This document shows, in pieces, positions 9,794 through 20,800 of a DNA stretch of 64,000 nt. Made by a program: the position numbers and the translations under genes. The stretch lies in assembly GCA_029449235.1 (NCBI GenBank), contig JANATG010000010.1, positions 1,798,001 to 1,862,000 of the forward strand, in the 5' to 3' direction. The notes under the pieces are model-generated. The model saw only the letters and a list, made by a program, of their open reading frames with translations, ran no database searches and had not been told where the DNA came from. The number at the start of each line of letters is the position of its first letter. Positions within the stretch are counted from its first letter, which is position 1. This DNA comes from Linnemannia schmuckeri (lineage: Eukaryota; Mortierellomycota; Mortierellomycetes; Mortierellales; Mortierellaceae).

Positions 9794-11643
9794 ATGGTTA
9801 GCACGCAGTCACCACGAGCCCACAAAGGGCGGGAAAACAGCACACATCCATGAGAGAGTCAGCCATCCAACGCAGCATCCATGCAACCATCGAAATCATC
9901 CATCGACAAATTGGCCATCACATATATCATACATCCGGCACCATCGTCAATCCTCATCCGTCTCATTTTAACCTTTCGACTCATCCCGAAACTCCACTGC
10001 TCGATGGCACCTTGATCCTGCACTGAGGAAGAGGAGGGATGAAGAGCTGTCTTGCTTGTTTGTCAGGACAAAGAAGGCACGATTCGACATCAGCGACGAA
10101 CTAGTGCTCTTTATTACAGGAAGAAAACTATCATCAACTTTACCAGCAAGCAAGGAGCAAGAGCCAGCGATCACTGTAAACCAGGTCTTTTCGCCACACA
10201 CAGATCTGCAAGCACTCGCTCAGTGAGAATAGAGTTTGCATCAGGACACTTGTTTGAACTGTGTGTGGGGTGAACCTTTGATCAGTCTCACAAATGGCAT
10301 AACAACAACTCGATGCGTCCCAAAAACCACTCAGCAAGGAACGGAAACGATAGCAGGAAGCCACAGGAAGCAGGAGTTCTCTCACACCTTCAAAAACAAT
10401 GGGGAACCCTTGATCTCAGAGAGCTAATCACCACACACAACCTCTTTTTCTTGATACAACCTTCGACGAATAACAAAATAGGGTATTGACATTAAGAAGC
10501 ACCACGTTCGCAACAAGAACCGTCAGGCTCCCAAGTCCGAGGATGTCTACTTGTTGTTGCTCGTCAAGGTATGCACCAAGGAAGAAGGAGTTACTTTTCA
10601 GGAGGAGGAAGGGAAGGAAGATGTTGACGAACGGTACAGGCTGCAAAGATTTGATCAGGAGCGGGAGTTTCAATATGGAAGCAGTTACAGATTCAAGCCA
10701 CTATGTCAGCAGCAGCTAGTGTCAACCGCACGGAGCCAGCACCACATGACAACGAACGCTAATAGCATGCGGCCCTACAGCACTGGACTTGATGTTTTTG
10801 CGCGGAGGCGGTCTAGACGACTTGCAGCGACCAGCCGAGAGCACTTGGACTCGTCAGGCTCGTTTTAACGGTCTAGTTTGAGTCAGCAAGGAAGTTTGTG
10901 TTTGGCAAGACTTCTACGCTTACTGGCAACCTTGGAGGAATGCAGGGACAATGGAATGCAGGACTTGAAGCAGGCAGCGTTCTTTTCTCGGCAGCACTGA
11001 TTCATCAAGCGACAGACACGAACAAAAACACAGCACACTCGCACAACGTGTGTTTACGCCACCAATTATATACTTATCCCGAACCAAGCAGCAAACCACA
11101 GGAGACAGTATTACCATATAACAACATTTAACTTACACCTCTCTACCCTACTCTTCTCCCATCCACTTCCTCCCCACATAGCTCTACAGATTCCTTGCCC
11201 GCCGCACGGATTCTTCCTTCAACAAGGTCATCTTGAAGCGCCTCTTTATGTCGCGCGTCAACCGCCCCCCCATGTCGGTTTCCCGTGTTGCCCGCAACAT
11301 GGCCGGTAAGGATGGCAAGACCGCCGTCATTGTCGGAACCGTCACTGACGACAACCGCTTCCTCGAGGTCCCCAAGTTGTCGATTGCCTGCTTGCGCATC
11401 ACCAAGACCGCCAAGGCTCGCGTCTTGAAGGCCGGCGGTGAGGTCATCACCTTTGACCAGTTGGCTCTCCGTGCCCCCACCGGTGCCAACACCGTCCTCC
11501 TCCGCGGTAAGAAGAACACCCGTGAGGCCGTCAAGCACTTCGGCATGGGCCCCGGCAAGCACGCCAAGCCCTATGTCCAGAGCAAGGGTCGCAAGTTCGA
11601 GAAGGCCCGTGGTCGTCGTGCCTCCCGCGGCTTCAAGGCTTAA
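9794..11643 (+). CDS. RPL18: 60S ribosomal protein L18 (eL18)
   Basis: Three exons: 9794-9796, 10482-10568 and 11182-11643, giving 183 residues, close to the usual 186-188. The first coding exon is only the ATG; the next begins GGT ATT GAC ATT AAG, restoring the canonical start MGIDIKKHHVRNKN. Later landmarks are SEDVYLLLLVKLYRFLARRT, MSRVNRPPMSVSRVAR and the basic C-terminus FGMGPGKHAKPYVQSKGRK followed by ARGRRASRGFKA. The protein is a structural component of the large cytosolic ribosomal subunit. Both introns are long for this window (685 and 613 bases). I searched them by eye for box C/D snoRNA signals and found no convincing pair. Confidence 0.95.
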
Positions 11644-14600
11644 ATGTAATATTAAAGCTTTCAACACCCCCTCAATACAAAAACCCATGTTCAAGAATAA
11701 ATGCCTGTTTTCGGTTATATTTTTTGTCCTTCTGGCATTTTTTTCGTCCAAGGGTCAAAGGGCTCTTTTTTTTTGAGTGGGTGGTGGATGGATTTTTTGA
11801 GTATCTTTTTTGATGGCGTCCCTCTAAACGTTACGTAGGAAGAATGGTAAGCTAGTTCGTCTGCGCCACCCTATGAACTGAAACCAAGAAACTACGTTTT
11901 TTGATCGGATCAGTGATGGGTATAGACGCGACAATATCGCGTTTCGTTGGATTATATTGCTTCCTTCTTGATTGACCGATCTCTTGCCAATGCATAGGTC
12001 ATTGATGGTGGTTTTGTAACTGTGTCTAACAAGATATCAACTGATGGTAGCAATGCACCCCCTATGACCATTACGAAAAAATCAAGGGTGCGCATGATCC
12101 TAACCTCAAGGGCGACAGTGCGTTCAAAAATATTGTTTCCTTTATCTCTTTTCTTCTTGCCCGCCTCCCTCGCACCTCTGCTTGCATAATCTATCCCTTT
12201 GTCTGTCAAAAAATTTTGACCAGAAATCTTGTTCCATTTTTCTCAACTCAGTCAGTATTATAAAAATTATAGAAAGTATTAAGGTATTCACCATTATATT
12301 CATCTCAGCTGTGTTCGTTAGCAATAACTCTCAATAGGGCATGTGAGAGGGTAGCATTGCATGAATGAGGTCAATGGGTTTTTGGTGCGAACTATGGTGA
12401 ATGTTGACTTTTCAGAAAACTGAAAAACTTGTTGGAGAGTGGAATAAGGCGCGCGTATTTCCAGCTTAAAAACATGATGGTAGAGTCATAGTAAACTATC
12501 ATGTATACCTGTTGCAAATTGAAATGAAAAAATTGCGAAACAGACAATGGGATGACTCAAATGTTTACTCAGTGGATTTCAACATTCTACCTTTGAAAAG
12601 GTTACACAGAAGCCAGAGCGTGTATCATAGAAAAATAGGCATGAGAAGCAATAACAACACCTAGTAGCGTGCTCATTTGCAGAAACGAAAAAAATGACTG
12701 TGTCGCTCAAATAATAATCTTTGCTCTATTCATATTCAGCCGTGTGATTCTTAATATATGAAATGCCAGCAATGATAAAAGGACGTGTAGTTATGCAATG
12801 AAGAACACTTATCTTTCATGTCCAAGTCGCATTTCACAGTAGCTATGAAAGTGAAGATACAATAAAGAACATTCACATGCTAAGTGCTCGTCCTCGTCGT
12901 ACCTTTTCTTTTTTTTCTGTTTTTCCCTTTTGTAGGAGTTCCAATAAACAAAGCATGAATTGTGACCCAAGTTCAGTAAAAGTAGAAAGATCAAGAAAAG
13001 CAACTTTTTCTGTTCATCGTCGCGTTCTTAGGTTGCATAACGTACTTAGATGGTGGACGGCACCCACGTAGCGACTCAAAGGACACGACAGAATGTGACG
13101 CATCCTTGCTGCTCCTGCATCTCAACGGCATATCATGGTGAGGGGCGGCTATTAGTCTATTGAGCTTTGAAAAGTCTACTGAGTTGGAGCGGCCAATATC
13201 CCTTAGTTGATCGTCTTTTGATTAAACGGTGATCTCACGAGTTTGTCAATTGATCCTTGCTGTGTATCTCTGCTTTTCAATTTCAAATGCGAATGTTTCT
13301 TAAATCTATAGTCTCTCCAACTTTAAATCCCACTTGTAGAAAATGAAAGTAAATGGTGAAGCAACAGCCTTTCGTAACCTTCAAGAAATGGCTTATCAAA
13401 ATGACCAAGGCAATGTATTCAAAATGTCACGAGATTCATTACTCATCAAGCAACATTGTAAAGCATCTGTAGTTCACTCTGTCTCATCCGTTATCTTTCT
13501 CTTTTGAATACACTAATCCAGTCTCAAGAACCATCATGTTTATCCTCCGATACACTTATGCTTCCTTGAAAGTAAAAGGCGGCCTGTAATCCCCGTCAGT
13601 AAACTGGCACATCACGTTACGGTAATGGGTTAGAAAGATACCAAGAATAACCTTTGTTAGTCTAGCTAAATTTTATTTCTTGCTGTGTAATCGTGTGTCT
13701 ACTTGTAGTTTGAACGATTCAACGATCGACGGAATGAGCGATAATCGCCGGCATTGGCGTTGTGATATCGATGACACCAGTTTGAATATGAAGTAAAGGA
13801 TACACGCGAAAAGAGGAAACCAAAATGCACATGACGGCAATCCTCTGAATTGAAGTTTTGAAAAAAAGTGATCCTGAGAGTTGCTAGTGCAAGAACATAT
13901 CGAATCCCCTACATGCCTGGAACAAAAAGTGGTTAAAATGAAAACCCGCATCCCTTCTCGTCAGCCGTCACTCCATATCGCCGCTGGTTTTTTTTTTTTT
14001 TTTTTTATCAAAACATGAAAAAGAACCTGACTCCACAGTCAATCCTCCTACTTCAGTTTTCTACATAAATGCGTTTTTATTTCAGAAGGTGGCATTCTTT
14101 TCGAGATCAGAGTCATAGCAAAAGCGAGAATGAGAACCGACTATCCTCCGCCATATGATAATATGAATAAAAAAGAAGTGTGATCTACGGTATCCTGGTG
14201 AGACTTTGCTCTCCACAAAAAAGCTAACAGACTCACAGCCTCCCTTATCGTCCGCGAGGGAAAAAAATGCAAAAAAGAAAAAGGTGGTCTTCATGAATAA
14301 AAGGCTAAGCACGGTTCTAAAAACATCTTCCCAACAAAAAACGAGGGTCTCATAATCGACGATCGTAGTCATCCTTGTCCACCTTAATATGTCAATCAAG
14401 CAAACCCTCAGTTCGAAAAAAAAATGCACAAGCATTCGAAATAAAAGAAAACATGACAAGCAAATCGAACTGCACTTCTTCCTCGCCGTCGAGCGTGTTC
14501 TATCAAATTATTATTACTGAGAAAAAGAATGTAACAGACTACTATGGTATGATCTGGGAGTGCGGATCCCAAGTGAGCGCCATCCAATGAGAAAGAATAT

Positions 14601-14682
14601 AGCCTTGTTGGATTGTTGAATGTGCGCTGTAAAATGCAGATGGGGTATGATGAGGAAGTGGAATGAGAAAAACGAATGGTTC
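11644..14682. other. 3.0-kb gene-free stretch
   Basis: Between the RPL18 stop and the dioxygenase stop I see no coding sequence with recognisable composition or splice-consistent exons. All open frames are short, A/T-rich and unlike known families. There is a T run of 19 at about 13988-14006. No tRNA with matching A and B boxes was recognised. The stretch may hold 3' UTRs or noncoding transcripts, but nothing shows it. Confidence 0.4.
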
Positions 14683-16389
14683 TTACAGCTCAGGAGTGTA
14701 CCATCGGGCAAAAACCTCGGGATGGCACCGATGTACTGTCTCGAAAATATGATCGCCATTGCTCCAGGTTCCTCGAGAGCGACGAGATACCTCCTCAGTA
14801 ACAGCATCCCCCCCCTTGGTCCTGGCATCCTCCTCACCATGAATGTCAAGTGCATCCATCAACCCCTCGAGCTCATCTTTTTCAGTCTCCGACTCGGAAT
14901 CTGACTCTTCCGTCAATGAAGGGGACGACATCGAAGGTGCCAGAGCCCTAGGACCAGCAGAGAGTTGAGGAATGCGGTGTGGGATCTTGGCATTGAGGTT
15001 AGGGTCAAAAAAGAAGGGGATGCTATACCGGTCCTGGCCTGAGGTGTTATTCAGGACACGATGAATCGTCGCATGGTACAAGCCACCCGTCAACCGCTCG
15101 ATCGCCTCGCCCATGGTAACAATAAAGGTATCGGGGATAGGACGCGTATCCATCCACTCGCCCGTCTTGGGGTCTTGACCTTGAAGACCACCAACCATAT
15201 CTTGGAGCAAGACGGTCAAGAAACCCGTATCCTTGTGAGCACCGCATCCAATAGTAGCAGCCTTGTCGACCGAGGGGTATTTGGCACACTTGAGGCGGTA
15301 GTAAGGTGTCTCACCAAACATGTTTCTGAAATAAGCGGCCTCAAGACCCAAGGAGAGAGCGACGGCCTCCATGAGGTACTGAGACAAAGTTTCAAGCTCG
15401 GTCATGAAGCTGAGGATAGTCGACTGAAACTCAGGGACGGCGGCAAGAGTGGTAGCTGGCCATTGGTTGGGACCTTGGAGGCCATGGTAGTTAGGCGAGA
15501 TGGAAGGAGCAAAGCCGTCGAATGGTGCCTGTTCTGGGCCGAATTGGAGCTGTTCACGGTGGTCGACCTGGTTGTTTGTGAGCTCTTCGCCTATACTCAA
15601 TGAGACAGGGACAAATAAATATTCATGGTTAGAGAAATGAAAATAATTCAACAGTAAGGAGAAGAGGAATGGTACTCATATCCTTTGAGGACCAAGGGGC
15701 AGATGGGAATTAACAGGGGGTAAAGAAACAAATAAGGTCGCCTGAACTAATTTCGTATTCAGGGGGAGCCAGAAAAAAAGGCACAAGGGGGGAAGAGGGA
15801 CCAGCTACCGTTCACGTTAGGGATATAGCGGTCAGCGCTCACTCCTTCACATAATGCAAAGAAGGAAATCATCACAAGGAAATAGTGCAGACAAGACACG
15901 CAACTCGCTAAGGCTGAAATTTTTCTAGATCCCCAAAATTACAGAACGACACAGGGAAGAAGGGGCGGAGAGAGTAAAACCTAGCAGTAAAGAGAAAAAG
16001 AGAGCCTAGGAAAACTTACCAATGAGTTTGTAGCCTCTGAAGTGGCGGCTGTTACCAATCATCATCTTCTTCTTCTCCTCAAGCGGCAATGAAAAGTAGT
16101 CTCGAACAGTCTGCATAGCACCTGTTGTCAGCTCGGTGGCAACACCGTGGTCCTTGATGTAAAAGGTACCGATCGTCATAAGCGACTGGCGCATTTCTTG
16201 CAGGAAATACGTTCGTGTTTCAGGAGCGAGATAATCTCGAAGAGACAGAGTCTTGACAATAGGCGGGGAGGTCTTGCTGTTGTTGTTGGAAGGTGATGTT
16301 GCATTAATGGCCGTTGTCGTCATCTCACACTTGAGGAGGGGCATGGCAGCAGTCCCGGTAGCGGCGTCAATGGTGGCAGGAGACATCAT
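14683..16389 (-). CDS. 2-oxoglutarate/Fe(II)-dependent dioxygenase (isopenicillin-N-synthase-like fold)
   Basis: Two exons, 16389-16020 and 15590-14683, joined G|GC, give 425 residues. The N-terminal DIOX_N-like part contains LRDYLAPETRTYFLQEMRQS, TIGTFYIKDHGV and the typical SRHFRGYKLIGEELTNNQ. The double-stranded beta-helix core shows the iron ligands H242-x-D244 (GAHKDTGFLTVLLQD), H300 (ATIHRVLNN) and the 2-oxoglutarate-binding R311-x-S313 (DRYSIPFFFDPN). The substrate cannot be told: relatives oxidise very different small molecules. An acidic, Ser-rich insertion (SDSESETEKDELEG and surroundings, about 340-385) interrupts the C-terminal part before GTWSNGDHIFETVHRCHPEV. The start is chosen at M-M-S-P; an in-frame ATG at 16488 would add 33 hydrophobic residues and cannot be excluded. 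No neighbouring biosynthetic genes suggest a cluster. Confidence 0.9.
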
Positions 16390-17355
16390 GGATGTAGTAG
16401 GGCGTTTGGGCGCGCGCACAGACACGATCAAAAGTAAAGAGTAGGGGGTGTGAGGTAAAGTGAAAAAAAAGCAGGAACAGAGAGACAAACAAGATGGAGA
16501 CTAGAAATGAGGACAGGGTATGGGTGGCACTAGTGGTTGGATTCAGGAGTGACTGGGAGGTAGAGGATGTGGCGTACGAATTTGTTATTGTTATGCTTGT
16601 GAAAGAACGTGTTCGGAAGTCTAGCAAACAGTTATGAGTAACAGCAATTACTGCATGCGGTCAGGGGTGGCATGAGTGAGCGGAGGAAAAAAAAAAAGAA
16701 AAAAAAGTTGCATAAGCTTGGGTAAGTGTATTGATCCTTCAACTGTGTCATCGCTCAGTTAAAAAAATTGACGCAATTGACATGGGTCCATCTAGGTCTG
16801 TCCATTTTGCAAGAGCGTCTTTACCGTAATGAGAGAAGAGAGGGGACAATGTTATTTTTGCTTGAATTGAAGACTGGAGTAGGCGATCTTGTATTCAGTT
16901 CGAGGGATTGGAATGATGTCGAGAATGTATCAAAAGGTAGATGTGGTGCAAATGGAAGAAAATGAACGAGAATGCGATGAAGAGTTATTTGAAAGATAGA
17001 GGGGTTGGTATAAATGTGTGTTGTCGGATGGGGTTTCACAGCGAATGTGCTATTGCTATGCCTGGGTATATGGTTTAATGGCAGGACGATGGATTATGGA
17101 GGATCACACAGAAGAGGAAGACAAAAGGAAGCTGCTTTTTAAAGTTTTTGTATGGCTAGATTTTGGATGGGTATTTGCAATGACAACAAAGCAAAGTTAG
17201 GAAGAAGGCAGACTGGTAGTGGTAGTGCGACAAAAGGAGAAAACAATCGATTTGAGGTGGGGTGGTGGTCTGCCTTTTTATACCCATGGGCCTCGATCCA
17301 ACTCAAGACCTATAGTCATGCAGAACCAATACAATCGAACTAAATAGAAAGCGGC

Positions 17356-17378
17356 AAAAAAAAAAAAAAAAAAAAAAA
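17356..17378. repeat. Poly(A) run, 23 bases
   Basis: An uninterrupted run of A on the plus strand inside the large gene-free region. No flanking target-site duplication or retroposed coding sequence was recognised, so a simple homopolymer is the most cautious reading. Confidence 0.9.
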
Positions 17379-17876
17379 GGGTTTGTGGTGGAAATCGATG
17401 CATTGACGCACACGCACAAACAGATACACACAAACAAATACATGCGCAAAGGCTCTCACATTCAATATACAATAACCAATCTCTTTCAATTGAACGAGAA
17501 AAGGGAGGGAAAGAGATGGAGACTGGGTAATGCTGTCTATTTGTCACTGGTGTGTGCCCCATCCTCGAACTCGAAAAAATCGTTATTTGTGTCCTCATGT
17601 TGTCACTTGACTCTTTCAACAAGGCGGCAACATCACCGATGATGGGAACACCCATGATGACTTGGTGTTTTGAAATTAATAAACAACATCAAGGCTAATT
17701 GAGGTTGAATAAAATAGAGGGGGCGGAAGGGAGAAGGGAGACTTTCATCAGTACTCTATCCACTTTGTGTGTGAATGAATGGGCACATCTGTTTGTTGGG
17801 CTCAGAGAAAGGATTGTTCCGAACCATGGACTAGAAGTGAGAAGCCATACCAGAGAGTGAGGGAGAGAGGGAGAGA

Positions 17877-17891
17877 GGGAGGGAGGGAGGG
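17877..17891 (+). promoter_or_regulatory. Potential G-quadruplex motif
   Basis: Four GGG tracts are separated by single A bases, at the end of a GGGAGAGAGGGAGAGA-type purine block beginning near 17850. The spacing meets the usual intramolecular G-quadruplex pattern with one-base loops. No function is shown by the sequence. Confidence 0.6.
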
Positions 17892-20800
17892 AGGTCCGTT
17901 CGAGCGCGAGTCAAGGGGAAAGGAAGGGAAAGAGGAGTGAGTGAACAAGTGACTGAGCCTATGCAAGTATGGATGGATCTGAGCCATAGAGAGTGAGTGA
18001 GTGGGTGGAAGGGAAAGGTGGGGTGAAAAAAAGTGTTTATGTGTTTGTTTGTTTGTTTGTTTGAGCTCAACAAGAAGAGAAGAGCTGGTTGGAATGGATC
18101 CTGCACGTTGAGAAGGAACAGGAACAGACAAAAACAGTCGAGCAGATTGAAAGAAGAAAGCAGGAAAGGCGCACGAGAGAGGGAGAGGGAAGAAGAAGGA
18201 GGGTGAAGGAAGGACAAGAAATGCGAGCGATAGAGATGAGCGAGTGTAGCCTTTTTTGTTGTATATGTGAGGATAATTGAGATAGGGAGAGAGGACAAGG
18301 TCGATGGAGCTGTCAGGGGAAGGGGAGAAGAAAGAACGATACACAAATGTATACAGACAAACGAAAAATGACAACAGACAGCAAATGTAAAGATAGTCCT
18401 TCGTGTCTTCACTCTAGGATATTGATTCCAGGACAGGCACGGATCGATGCCTTTTCGCTTTTTTGTTGATATTGTTCTACATAGCCATATCTCACTTTCA
18501 CTCTCAATCAGATCGTCTATTTACTCATTCCTTCGATTAAAGCTCAGCTATATTGTAATCTCTTGTTGTACAATGTCAACCTGTCTCACTCACATCCATG
18601 GTCAATGCGAATGAAAAAAACAAGGGAACGAAAAAAAAATGTTCATCGACGGCGATAGTGGAAAAGGGCTCCAAAAAGGAATCGCATTGCAAGGGTCACA
18701 AAAAAAAGTTGTTCTTTTTGGGGTCCCAATCGAGTAAACCACACCCTTATACGTCCTCAAGGATACAATGCAAATGAACATGGAGAAGGGCCGAAAAAAA
18801 AGAAGAGAAGAGCGATGCTTGCTTCGATGTCGAGTACAGCTCCCTTGTTGTCTTTTCATATAACTCATTCTTGTCGTTAATGCTCTTCGTTTTCACTCTT
18901 GAGGGTCATTTCTCGACCTAGATGCACCTCTCTCCTTTCCACATTGACATTGGGTCTCCCATTTTTTGAGCAATTGCACCCACCCACACACGTCAACATC
19001 CATCCGTATCATCATTTCGTTCATTTCCCATTGATAGACTATTGATGTATATGAGAAACAGACCCAATTCTGTTCCCACTCAACATCACGCACTAAATCC
19101 GCCTGAACAATCGTTTCACCTTTTCTCAGAGGTGGAGCACGTTTTTCTCGTTGTTGGAACAAACATATAATTTCGCTCCTTTTTTTTGTGTTCATTTGCT
19201 GTTCGACTGTCTCTATCCTTCTCCCTATTTCTCTCTCTCCTTCCTGCTCTCTTATTCCTCGCGAACCTTCGCCTCCTTTCCTTCCTTGCCCATTTATCAT
19301 TGTGTTATTTTTAACCCACCCAAGGACTTTTTTTGTTCGGCTAGTTCATTCCATCCAGGAAAGGTCCGGATGATTCCTCGTCCTCATCCTCTTTTCATCC
19401 CATATCATTTCTCTCTTTTGTAGCACTCACAAAAAAAATGCCTTTTACTATCGTCATGACCAACGACCAACAGCCTCGTTAAATGAATGTTACAGGTTAT
19501 AAACCGCATGTGCGTGAGGAAAGTAAAAAAGGCAGTAACACCTCACTTTTTCAATGAGCCTTCCGCCCCGCCACCCTGTCAGTTAGACCGTTTCCTTTTC
19601 CTCACAACAAACAAAACAATAAAAAAAAAGGAGTGACGATTTTGAGATTTCATTCCTCAGTTAGATCTGACTCTTTACAAGGGGCGGCGCACCAAGAAGA
19701 GAGAATGGGAGATAGGAAGGAATCGAACTTGATCAACGTTACTGTACTACTTCTTGCTTTTTAATTTTGCAATTATGATTTGTAGAAAGCACACTTGCTT
19801 TCTTATCTTTTTTCATCTTACTTTTGGCTCGCGCAAACCAAATTCCGCAATGCAGACTTAGTAAAGGAGGACGCGGCATTACCTTTTTTTTGCATTATGA
19901 ATTCGTAGACCCACTTTCTATCGCCAACCTATCTCTCCTACATCTTGTTCTATTCCTCGTCTCATTCAAGGACGTGAAGAGGAGCCGATCATACGATAGA
20001 AAAGAATGAAGAAAATACAAAAAAAAAAAAGAGGGAGAGAGGGTGAGAGAGAGAGGGAAAGAGATCGAAGAGGTGGAATGTTTTTTTATGCCGGCGAGCA
20101 AGCTATGCCTGTCTAGCTTCTCGCATTTCTGTCTCTTTTTCATTGTTCTATTCTGTAGGCTCAGTTCGCGTTCTGAACCTAAACAAAAGAGCATTGCCTC
20201 GAATCGCGCATCTAGGCTGCAGTTTTAAACAAACTAGACAATGGGTTCTAGGGAGGGAAGTACTTGCTGGGGCAGTAAGTAACAACAAACAAACAAGCAA
20301 ACAAACAAGATAAGACGGTGAAAAGAGGATACAGAGTGCAAGTGGTTCCTGGAACAGAATACACGAAAGATATGAAAATGAATGATGTAAACGCACAAGT
20401 AACAAGAAAAGTCGTCGACAGAGACTCATTAGTACAATATAGTTTTCTACGCATGACCTGGCAATAACAAAAGAGCCGAGATGAATTTTAAAAGGACAAT
20501 CCAGAGAAGCCTAGAAAATCCTGCATTTGATACTCTCTGCATGGAGTGAACTATGCCAACGCGTCTTTAATGATTGGCCCACCGAGTGTCAGTGATTTGG
20601 CATATCAGTGACACTGATCCAACCAATATCCATTAGCATTCTTTGCTTGTTTATTGAACTTTGCTTGTTTTAATATTTTTTTTCGGCTCAAACCATTGTT
20701 TTTGTTCGTAGAAAACCGATAGCTTGCTTTTGCACGATTCCCCTAAATTAAACATTATCCCCTAAAAAAAATGCTTACTTTTTTCTTTTTAAAAAAAAAG

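Noticed and set aside
9797..11181. Possible snoRNA in the long RPL18 introns
   Set aside because: Ribosomal-protein introns often host snoRNAs, but I found no box C with a correctly placed box D and closing stem.
11143..11751. 202-codon minus-strand open frame
   Set aside because: Antisense to RPL18 exon 3, due to codon bias.
17802..18412. Two overlapping 190-codon Ser/Leu/Pro/Phe-rich open frames on the minus strand
   Set aside because: They are translations of a polypyrimidine block, with no domain and no splice or codon-bias support.
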